This document shows positions 13,601 through 25,600 of a DNA stretch of 64,000 nt, in pieces. Position 1 is the stretch's first letter; each line of letters begins with the position of its first letter. This DNA is from Holothuria scabra. Taxonomy: Eukaryota; Echinodermata; Holothuroidea; Aspidochirotida; Holothuriidae. The stretch is from the NCBI GenBank assembly GCA_037179385.1, contig CM074187.1, positions 16,245,450 through 16,309,449 of the forward strand, in the 5' to 3' direction. Made by a program: the position numbers and the translations under genes. Under the pieces are notes generated by a model. It was given only the letters and a program-made list of their open reading frames with translations. It was not told the DNA's origin and did not search any database.

Positions 13601-16600
13601 TTCAGGTTTGGCAATGTGTTCCTTATGGTGTTGAAAAAATGTAAATTTATGGGAGGTAAATCAAATAAATTGACTTTGATCAAATTTGATCAATTCTCAT
13701 TCTGATTTTTTCCACATAAATCATTATCATAATTGACATATTAATCTGCTTATTTAAATCTTAGCAACTCTACTCCTTTTGGAAGAAAACAGCATGAAAA
13801 TGTATGGCCTCATAAAGTCAATGGATAATGGGAGGTTTGCAAACTCCTAAATTTCACTTGCTAGAAGTCTAGCTTATAAATTATACTCACTTTCATATAT
13901 GATGAGTTGTACCAAAATGACTTACCTTTAGACTGACGGATAATGGTAATGCCATAAGGGTTAGCTGGCATCTGGGGATGCAAGGGACGCTCTTTCTGGG
14001 CCTCTTCTCCTGTTTTATAATCATCACGAGAATTTGCAAAGCTTGGGAAGACGGCAAATCTGGACATATGAGAGCTGTATGGGTGTTCTGCTGGGAATTC
14101 TCTATTAATCTGTATTTTCCTGTAAACAAAGAAGGTACACAACTGTTAAGTCTACATTCAGTAAATTATTTCACATTACAAAAGTAAGTCTTGGGTCTTT
14201 TTCAGCTGTCAAGGCATTTTTTAACTAACATTTTTACTTGGTTTTAATTAAAAGACAAGATTCCAAGCACATCTCCATGGAACAAATCAATTGGTGGTTA
14301 CAAGTTAAAATTATCATTTAAACTTAAATAATTTAGAAAAAGACAATACTTACGACATATCAACTTGAGTAGGCCGTGGTAGTCTGAAAAGATAAGATAA
14401 ACACAAGTTACTAATACATGAACATTCTGTCCCAAAAGATGGTACAGTAAAACTTAGACATCTAGTTTAGCAGACTTAGAAATCGGAACTCCCATGATAC
14501 TTTGCAGAAATTGATTTGGAGCATTTTTCGACTTTCAGTTTTTAGAAAGGTTATTAGTAGATAAGAGTAGCTTAAATTCATCAATTAAACAGACCATGGA
14601 CAGGGAAGAGATTTGCCAATGTTAAACCAATCCTATATTTGGCAGACCAAGTTTGAGCAAAATTTACTTACAGTTGACAATGCAGTATTTTCAGTAGCTT
14701 AATCCCACCACCTTTTGTTCTGAAAAAGCATTTACTTAAAATATTATATAACACTAAATTAATTACATCACAGTTTACTAAAATACTTACAACTGGTCAT
14801 TTGATCTGATGTTACTTTTCTTCAGCAGAGTAAGGTCATAATATTGGTTCACTGGAAGTCCTCTAAAGGGGCAGAAATGAGAAAAACAACATAAAATACA
14901 TAAATTTCCTACATAAACTAATTTGATTTCATGCAGAAATAAACACCTTGCTGGCAGACCAATATCTTTTAAAGAATAAAAAGTTAATACAGCCCAAGTA
15001 TAAGTTTCTCAGAAGTGCAAGATAAAAATTGTTACAGCCCTATATTCTGACAAATTCATTATGTTCCGACAGAGCGTTGATCCAACATCCCTATGTTCCG
15101 ACAACTCAATTGCAGATGAACATAGAGATTGTTGGAGCATAAGGGTTTCGGAACATAGGGGTGTTGGGATATCGGGCAGTCACCGATAAAAATAGCTGTA
15201 GTCAATTGGTTTTAGGTGTGAAACAAGTTTTGATTTCTCAGGTAATCAAGTACAACACAACTAAGTAGGTAGAAGATTATTCATGTACAAAACAAATAAT
15301 TAGGGTCTTTGGGCTACATGTAGAACTGAAATAGAACAAAATGAATTACTGGAAAACAAATGTGACTGAATAAATCAAAACTACACAGGAGAAAGACTAT
15401 AAATTCAAACACATTTAACTTCTTTCACACAGGCCTATATAACTGCTAAACTTGTACTGTAGGCCCTATAGTATCTTACGTGTAGTACATAGAGTGTAGT
15501 CTGTTCAACACAGGTGTCTTCTTCTGCTCTGGCCAAACCCTTGGCAAAGCAGGCAGCAAGGAAGTTGTCATTTTAATTCTGCTGGTTTCAGTCTTCTCAA
15601 GAAACTCTCTTGCTCTTCTAACAGAGGTATTTTAACCAAAAAATCAGAGGAGTAACAAGACTGACTGGGAAGACAATTTGCTAGGACCTCCTCTGTCTGC
15701 ACACCTTGCTACATTTCTGTACACTAATGGTTAGCAATGATAGATCACTGCATAGTAGTTACAGCACTATATTTCCCACTTAGGGACATACTTCTGTTGA
15801 CAACTGGCATGGGCTTGTGAAGGATGAAGCTCATGAATATCTCCTTGGTTATATGGTAATCAATAAATTCTTCACCAACCAAGACAAAAGGTATCAATAC
15901 CCAATGGGTGTGTACAGAGCCTACCATCACAAAAGAAACTGAAGCTGTGGGAGGGCACTAAGGATGACTGTAGAGGTGATAAAAGGTTAAACTGAACAGA
16001 CATTAATAGATAAATAGTCTCCCCATGAGAATAAATCTCTCAGCTTGGGTACTAACAGCCAAGGACAACAAACATTCAAAGTTCAATCCCTGAGCACTGT
16101 AGAGCTGTCAACATATTGATAGCTTGGGATTCTAGCTGCGCCTGTGGCAATATTAACAGCATCATTGTTGTGCAATTGAAAAAAGCAAAAATTTGTATTA
16201 CTTCTCATTACAACTGTAGGAAAGGACTTTTACATTGTTTCTCTGCACCCTTGAACTGCTTTCAGTCTAGTAAAGACAACATGTTACCCAATATATTAGC
16301 ATTATAGGTTATACCAAGTTTTCCTTGTGATGTATCTAACATGGACATAGAGTTGGGAAAAAGACTGCAATTTTAAATAGTACAATGCATGCTGGGCTAC
16401 ATTCTCTGCCAGAAGCAAATCATTCCACAAATACTTAGGCAGAATAGTCATATTTCTGTGTATTTTTGCCCACAGATGGATGAGATCCTAAAGCCCCTGA
16501 AGTTTTATCAGGCTAATGTACCTGTCTCATGTAAAATTCTAGTTGCTTTACAAAGCAACTGATCATGATTCATCACGATATACATCATGGGTGCATAATG

Positions 16601-19600
16601 TTCCATTGCCCAGTTTATCAAAATACTTCTATTACAATGTTTTCATTATGAAATCTGAAATTTATGCAGACCAGTCCCAGGCCCTGGAGTTTGAGGCATA
16701 TGATTGGGACTGTACTCCACCACTTGCCTCAAATCACTGCCACGAGTATGGTTGTTTGCACACAGAGATTAAAAACGGAAATACACATCTATCAAAGGTT
16801 ATTAAAGCAGCACACCTACCACTCTCCTTCATTTTTAGGGGGAGAATTTGTAGCATCCCATGGATAATCCAAAACTCAAGACCTGCTTCCCCTGTCTCAC
16901 ATTCCAAGGACATCAGGGTGGCCCGGCCCGCTCCCCTTTAAAATTTTTGAAAGACTGGCTTAGACGGTGTGTCCTTCCTTACAGTACATATGCAATCCAG
17001 TGCCATATTCATTTATTCTACCTTTGCGTTAAATTTTGTGTTCAAACATTTTGTGTATCTTTAGGAGCTTAAAAAATGGGAACATCTGTGCTGAGGGGCA
17101 TGGTCCAATGCCCCCACCCCCCAAATATACCACTTGCCATCTCTGAATCAACCAGATCAAACCATCCCTCAGAAGTTTTATTGCGTATCATGATTTCAAA
17201 ACTTACACACACTGTATAACAGGCATCAACATCTCAAACTTGTGCTTAATTTAAAATCTCTTTAATTTTGCATTTTTGGTTTCTTCATTAAGCCTACTGT
17301 ACTTCTTAACCCTTTACCGTTGTGCTCCGATCTGGGCATATTTGCGCGCCTCGGGAGTGGGCGTAAAAGCGGACGTAGCCCGCCCCGGATCGGCTTCTGT
17401 AGGCCATTGGCCCGTGACCTTAAACTCTTGTCTCTCTCGTTGCTGTGGCCGAATTTTCGGGTAGCTACTCGCAGTTTCAAGCTCGGCGTGAAGCAGTAAA
17501 GATGGGTGACAGCCGAGCTCTCCGCATGGGTCCAAAAGGACCCAAACAACGGTAAAGGGTTAAACCTTTTATCAATGCAAATTTATACAAAATATCCAAC
17601 AGGCCTACAGCCAAGATTGTGTCATGGATGGGGGGAGTGGGGTGGTGTCATGGGGGGTTTGGGGCATGACATGAGGGAAAAGTCTATGGAAAGAAAGGGA
17701 AAGAAATGCTATTTTAGGTGATTTTAGCATTGCAAGGTTGGGTCATGGGGGGTTGTAACCCCAACCCCCCCCCCCCCCCCAAAAAAAAAAAAACATGACA
17801 CATTAACTTAGCATTTAAAAACCAATAGGCTAATTTCTCAGTTTTCATAGTTTTGGGCCACATTTTGCCCCAAATTGTAAAATATTGTGGCCCTCACATA
17901 GATACAAAGAAATTGAAAGAAGAGGGGGACCAAATGGTAGATTCTGCTGACAGACATGGGTAGAGGTCTGCCAGGGCAGGGGAAAATTTCACTTTCCAAA
18001 CTGGGTATTGTTAAAACAAAATAGTGTCTTCTAATGGTGTACTGGGAATGTCAGGAACTATTGTTTGTTTGATGCATTACCAATTGAAAAGAAAATTAGA
18101 TGAGAAGTTTCAATAAGAGTTGGCAAGGTTTAGGCATTCACTGTCAAGGGGGAGGGATCTAAAAGAGTGACCCCTACCATTCAGAAAATGTTTGCCTTTT
18201 TGTAAGGGTTGAGGTGCAAAAGGGATCTATTTTTGAAATGTTTCAAAGCACCTTCAAACATGCATGACGGCCAATACCAATAAGGGGTGGGTTAGCTCCT
18301 GTTGCTCAGTAAATTTCGAGTTTTTCCCCTTGAGTAGCCGATTTTGCATTGGGGACAGGGGGACATTCCCCCACCTTTTAAAAAAATTTACCAAAAGGAT
18401 GGGGCATGTCCCCCTGTCCCCATTGTGCATGCTACTGGTCCCTCCTTCAGATAAGTTCTGGCTTTGTCACTGTTGGACAAGGGTTAACTAATGAAGTGCT
18501 TTAATTCTTCTGTTGACAAACCTTCCCAACATTTACCATAATACCTGCACCACAGTCCTGTCCTGTGGTCGTGCAGTTAATGGACCAGTTGGTACTTCCC
18601 TTACCTACAGTAGGCTGAGTACTGCACTTAAAGGCCCGGTCCCACAGGCGTTTAGGATGAGTTACGGATGAATTGCGCACAAAAATTGTTGATATTCATT
18701 TAACATCCTCAATGTTTGTAATACATGCTGGTATTTGACGGTAAACATTCGCACATGTCCGCATTTATTCACAATAGTGCTTTTTCCGCTCCCAAGATTT
18801 TTAAACTGCTCAAAATTTTGATTGCGGATGTTATTCGCAATTCATATGCAAACTATACGCATTACATTCACGATCGGTATGCAATACATTCGCTGTTATC
18901 CGCTCTTGTCAGCATCTTCTCCGCAATTCAAGGGCAATTGCGGACTGGGAGAAAATGTATTGCATCTAGTCACCGTATGTAGAGCAACCATAAAAAGTCC
19001 ATTGCGGATTTGTAACGAACTATGCGTTTGTGATGCATCCGATTTGCGAACAACTATCGAATGAATTACGAACACCTCAAGTACATCCAAAATTGGACAG
19101 TCTGAGTCAGTCAAGTCTGAGTGGAGCTGTGGAAAGGCCCTCTCCGTCAAGAAGGAAACGAACCCCTTGTTCTGAAGCTGCCCCTTGTGACGATCAAGTA
19201 TGAATATCCAAAGATGCCACTTAATTGATGCAGCCGTCCAACAACACAACAATCAAATTGTTCAAGTCCAGCAATTGATCCTGAGGAGGAGAAGAAGGCG
19301 AAGAAGACAACAAAGAGCTGTGTGCATACCTCTCCACCAGCCCTGGAGATGTTCAGCAGTCACTTCCAGCTAACTTGCTTTAGTTTCCCACAAAGCATTT
19401 CTTTCTGGTTGTATCTATAAAGAGCTTGTGGCACCTTCTCCATAACATCTCATTTTCTTGCAGCCATGCACTCAAATACAATGTCCTCATTTTCTGGGGC
19501 AAGGGTAAAAGTCTTATTTTGCTTCTTCTCTGTTTGCTTGTCAGCTGCCCTACTTTTGCACTTTTTGCCTTTGCCTTTGTCAACAGTAGGACGGTGGTGA

Positions 19601-22600
19601 GCATCATGACCAGGGGATTCAGGTTCATCAGTTAGGGAAGGTGACCTCTCTGCAGCAGACAGGGGTGAAGTGGGAGAGTTGGCCCTCTCTTCAGCAGGGG
19701 GTGGAGTGGGAGCCCTGGCCCTCTTCCTTTACTTCCTTGTCCCTCGTTTCTGCCTTGCATTCATCTTGTCCATCTGCTGTCGCTGTGTATATTGAGAAAT
19801 CTTCTGAGTGTCGTGGTTTTTATATCCGTTTGGTGGACGCAATAGAGATGCTCCGCACGCGCAATACAACCACAAATTCCTGTATTCTTGCGTAACTCAT
19901 TCACAATATATTCGATATGTATTCTTGATGTTCCCAATACTTCCGCAATATATCCGGTGTACATTCCCAATATATGCGGTATATATTCGTAATTCGTACT
20001 GTTCTTGTTCACACACTATTGCGGAAATTAGTCATACTTTGGTCAATCCTCTTGCGAATGACAACTAATGCCCAAATTTGGAATAGTGTCGATACGCAAT
20101 TCATCTGCAACTCATCCTAACGCCTGTGGGACCGGGCCTTTAGTCTTTCACAGTTTCTATGACAATTAGGAGAGTTTTATCAAAGGGCACAAGCAATTGC
20201 CTCAAACTGATTTTGAAGCAACATCTTAATTTCACAATTTTCCCCTTTTTTTTCTCTTCAAAGTGTTTTTAATAATAGTTTCGGGCTTACCAATACTTGA
20301 GGTAAACCAAGCAGTAGGGATAATGGGTAAAAACGCCCACTTGACTTTTTTCCACTACTAGTGAAAACTGACTTGAACATTTTTAAATGTAATTTTTAAT
20401 GAGTACAAAAACCCATTGGTAATTATAGTGATATCAATTAATATTTTTAATGGTTCATGTGAGCTACAAAAAATGAAAAATAAAATTTTGAAAAACAAGG
20501 ATTGAAGGTTTGATCCATTTCATTCAGTCTCTGTATTAAAGAGGGGGCATAACATTTTCGAAATTCTGCCTTTTTGATACTTATATGAAAGAGTGATCTA
20601 ATAATTAAAATATTGATGTAAATAAATATCTTTGCCTAATAAATGCTCAATAAGTGGGCATTTTTACCCCGGGCAAGGAAAATCACTGGGTAAAAATGCC
20701 CAGTGTAATTTTTTAAGCAGTGCAGTACCATTCAATCCTTAAAACCTCACTTTAAAGCTATTTAGAGCAACATACTAAAAAGTTGGTTAAATTAGCATAG
20801 TCCTGTTTTTAAATGTATAGGGTGTGATGCGTACATTAGAGGTTATTATGCAGGGAATTTCATCCTTCCTGTTCATTTCATCATAAAGTATGGTACTTTT
20901 GCCAAGTTTAACCTGATCCATCACAGAGCTGAGCCTACTCAAACCATGGCATAACCAAATCAGTGAAATGTCTGCTTCACCATCAGGCCACATTCCTTAA
21001 ACTCTAAAATGCCTCCAGCAATCAACATTCAGTGGTTATATAAATTGGTCATTTGACTCTTTTCAGTGGGACTTCCTTCCATTGAACATTCACAGCCATT
21101 TTCCTGTTTTAGTCCATTTGGGGGTATTTATCAAGTTGAGGTTACCAAAATTCTTAATTTTCCACATTAGCCATATATATTCCAAAGAACCCTTTAAAAA
21201 ACAGTTTTTAGCCCTATATAAAATTATTCCACCATTAGCTGAAGGAAATCATAAAAAGCACCACTTTAAAAACAATGCAAACAGCCATATTTGACTCTCT
21301 CTCCCTTCCCCCCAAGAAAAAAACTGTAAAATTCAAATATAACATGCCATGAGGAATCTTTGACAAGATACTACACCTTGCTTTTACTCTACACAATTAA
21401 ATAGATGGCTAATTTCAATTATTTTTCATTAATTTTTATTACGAACACTCAAACTTAGATGATATCTTATTCTGGAAACCCATAAATTGACAGAAATCAC
21501 CTATAAAATTCAGATAAATATTAATGGACAGGTATGCATGTCACTCATTTGATGAAGGCCTATTCCATTCCAACTTCAATTAGAAAGACAGCTATGAACA
21601 GTAACATCACAATTTCAAGTTTCAGATAATTGACATATGTGGGGTTTCAATTGCTTAGCTTCTTTTCAGCTGCATGTATGTTGGACTTCTGATGTACACC
21701 TACTGTACATTCCTGTACTGACAGAACATGAAAGAGCAATCATTCTATGGCATACTGTACAATAGTTGGTACAATTTCTTGAAAGAATTTGCTTTTGTTT
21801 TCAGTGCTGCAGTATCATCTATGCCTGTAACTTTGTTGTGTCGGTATAAAGCCCCAAAAACACTAGTTACTCTGCTGTTTTCCAGCTACATTTTGTAACT
21901 GATTCATAAATGAAATCATTCCAGCTGGCTCAAAAGAAAAAAACAATAAACTTCATTCTCGGATTTTCTTGTAACTCGTATTATCTGCTTATCTTCGTCC
22001 ACATTTGTTTGTTTGTTTTTGCTTGGTTGTTTTTTTTTTTATTTGCTTGTCTGTTGGTCCTAAGCCTAGGCTATGGCCTCTGTAACTTTTGTCTGTTCTT
22101 TATGTAATATGGGTGTCTACGACATGTCAAATACAATACACTGTCAGTCCTGTTCGAGGATGGCACACTTGCCTTGCATCAAGTCAGTGAGCAATTACAA
22201 TATGTCATCATGGTTGTGCTTTCCTTGTACACAAGAAGCTCTTCCTTTTTTAAACTTAAGTGGTGAGGGTGATAGTTATTATCATAATACAGATCCTTTA
22301 ACTGATACAAACCAAAGCTTGTTAGGAAATACCCAAAGTCTTTCTGATCCCTTTCTAAGTACTCTAAATGTTTGTAAGTACTATACACTTGAAGACTTCA
22401 ACTCTGTCTCCATAGAAAGCAACTTTGATTTATTTCATCTTAATTGTCGTAGTTTAAACAGAAACTTAGATAAAATTGTTGATTACTTATCCATACTACA
22501 AAATGATTTTGCTGTTCTTGGGTTTACCGAAACTTGGCTTACTAATAATATTTCACCTCTAGTTCATCTTAATAATTATGCAATCGTTGAAACGCATCGT

Positions 22601-25600
22601 CTGCCGACGAGGTGGGGGTGTGTGTGTTTTTGTTCGCGAAGATTACACTTATGTTGAACGTCCCGATCTTTCAATTTTTAATGACAGTATTGAAAGTTTA
22701 TTCATAGAGATTAGTATCCCTGGTGTATGTAGGAGCGTAGTAGTTGGTGTTGTGTATCGACCTCCTAATGGTAATATTGCTGTGTTCAATGATTGTATAT
22801 ACGACTCACTTTGTAAAAACTCAAATGAAAAGAAATATTGTTTTATTTTAGGGGATTATACCATTGACCTTTTAAGTAGCCGATCTACTGACTTTCTAAA
22901 CACATTAACTTCATGTGGGTTTAGTCCAACCATTTCACGACCGACTCGTGTTACTGATCATTCTTCTTCTTTGATAGATAATATTTTAACTAATGTAACG
23001 TCGAATAAAGAAGCTGAAGTTCGTGCAGTTGGGATCCTCATTACTGATATAAGTGACCATTTCCCCATTTATCTCAGCACTCAAATTGGAAATATTATGC
23101 AAGTAAATCATGGTAATTTGATTCAGAGTTTCTCTTTACGTATCGTGAATAATTTTGTAAATACTATGTCTGCCGTTAATTGGTCTCATGTACTTTACGA
23201 GGGTGATGCCAATGTTGCTTTTGATATGTTTTATGATACTTTCAAGAACACGTATGACGCATGTTTCCCTTATGTAAAAATTAGTAATAACAAGAGCAAA
23301 CAAAATAGGGCTTCATGGATCACTTCTGGTATTTTGAAATCGATAAAGCGTAAAGATAAGCTATATAGGAAATATTTGAAAACCCCGTCCCCAGAGAAAT
23401 GGTCATATTACCGTAAATATAGAAATAAGTTGAACCATCATTAGAATTGCTAAGAAGCATCATTATGTCGAAAAATTTACTGAGTGTAGAAACGATAGCA
23501 AAGAAACTTGGAAAACGATTAATAGGTTTATTAAGGGTGGGAAAAAGTCTACAATGCCTAATACGTTTGTGAAAGATGATTGTAATATTACAGGTTCTGG
23601 TAACATTGCTAATGAGTTTAATCAATTTTTCGTTGACCTTGGACCATCTTTGGCTGAAAAAATTCCACCTGTACCTTTCACTAAACACTCTATGGGAATT
23701 CCAAAACCCTCATCTCTCTTTCTCTTCCCAATAACCGAAGAGGAGGTTATTAAAATAGCTTATGAGTGTCTAAATACTAGAAAAGCTGCTGGGTTTGACT
23801 GTATTTGTCCTAAAATTGTGAGAGAGGTCATTCCTTACATTGCACAGCCTCTTACTCATATTTTTAATATTTCTCTTAAGACAAGTACTTTTCCTGATCA
23901 TTTGAAGAAAGCTAAGGTTGTCCCTATTTTTAAAAAAGGAAATGTAAACAGGTTTTGTAATTACCGCCCTATCTCCGTCCTGTCCTGTTTTTCGAAAGTT
24001 TTAGAGAAGCTAATGTTTAATCGACTTAACTCTTTTCTCAATAATCACAACATTCTAAGTAACTGTCAATATGGCTTTCGTCAGTATTCCACTGAGTTAG
24101 CTTTGATTGATGCAGTGGACAAACTTCACTCTGCCCTTCAAAGTAAAAAACAATCTATTGGAGTCTTTCTTGACCTATCTAAAGCTTTCGATACTAACGA
24201 CCACCAAATTCTTTTGCAGAAATTATCCCATTATGGAGTAAGAGGCTCTGCCAATCTCTGGTTTAAAAGTTATCTTTCTTCACGGCAGCAGTTCACGTCA
24301 GTAAATGATGTTCATTCTAATTTTCTTGACCTAACTTGTGGTGTTCCTCAGGGGTCCATTTTAGGACCTTTGCTTTTTATTATATATGTCAATGATATTT
24401 GTAATGTTTCAAGGTCATGCTCCTTAGTACTCTTTGCTGATGATACCAACATATTCTTTTCTGACAGTAATGATAATCTAGAAAACACTGTGAATGGTGA
24501 ATTGAGTAAATTTTATGCATGGTTTATTACCAATAAGTTGTCACTGAATGTAGATAAGACCAACTACATGGTGTTTTCTACAGGTAAAACTTATAATAAT
24601 TTTAATATTAGTATGGCTAATGTACCCTTAGAGAGAGTGAAGACAGCAAAATTCTTAGGCGTCTACATTGACGACAAACTTTCATGGGGGGACCATATCA
24701 GCTATGTAGCAACTCAAGTCTCGAAAAGCGTAGGCATACTAGCTACACTTAAATTTACTCTGCCTTTAAAGGCACTGAGACTAATATACTTAACCCTTAT
24801 TTTTCCCCAGCTCTCATATTGCTGTAGTGTCTGGTCAGGTGCGAATAAATCTACTCTAAGTAAATTATAAATTCTTCAGAAAAGAGCTGTCAGGCATATG
24901 ACTTGTTCTGCACCACGGGACCCAACCAGTAGTCTGTTTGCCTCGTTGAATCTGCTTAAACTACCTGACATCATTACTCTGAGCTTAGCTATATTTACAT
25001 ACAGTGGCGTCACCAAGGGGGGGCCAGGGGGGGGCACGTGCCCCCCCTGAAAAATCGTGTGCCCCCCCGTGTGCCCCCCCAACTGAGATTTGAGATTTTC
25101 CAAAAAAAATATGTCTTCTGTAGTCAGAGTGTGACTATGAATTTTTTAGGATTCGATTCCTCTGTTAAAAAGAAAAGGCAGTAGATTTTCATGTTTTCCA
25201 AATGAAAATATCCCAAAAAAAAACCTTGGCAATGTCATTTCCGGCTGTCTGAGGGGTTACATTTTTTCAAAATTTTCTTCACACTTCCGACTACGTCAAT
25301 TGGAGGTGGCGCACAGCTCAGGTAACCCTTCAAGCAGGATTAAGCCTACATTTTTCCTTCAGAGGATCACATCTAATTGACCATCAACTGCCTTTCTTTC
25401 TTTCTCTTTATAGTCACGGTGCAGCTCACCTTCCTCAAATTGTCAGCCTGATACGCTCTTGAGAGTAGTTTCACTAACGTTTGTGTTGTTACCAAAAATA
25501 AAATCTTACTCGAAATTGCCCTGTAATTTTTAAGCCAGTGTTAAAACAACCCTTTTAAAAACAACTTTAAAACCTTACAAACACGCTAAAGACCCAGGAG

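Noticed and set aside
16543..16941. Plus-strand ORF of 132 codons
   Set aside because: No motif, no splice partners on the plus strand; it lies in an intron of the minus-strand gene.
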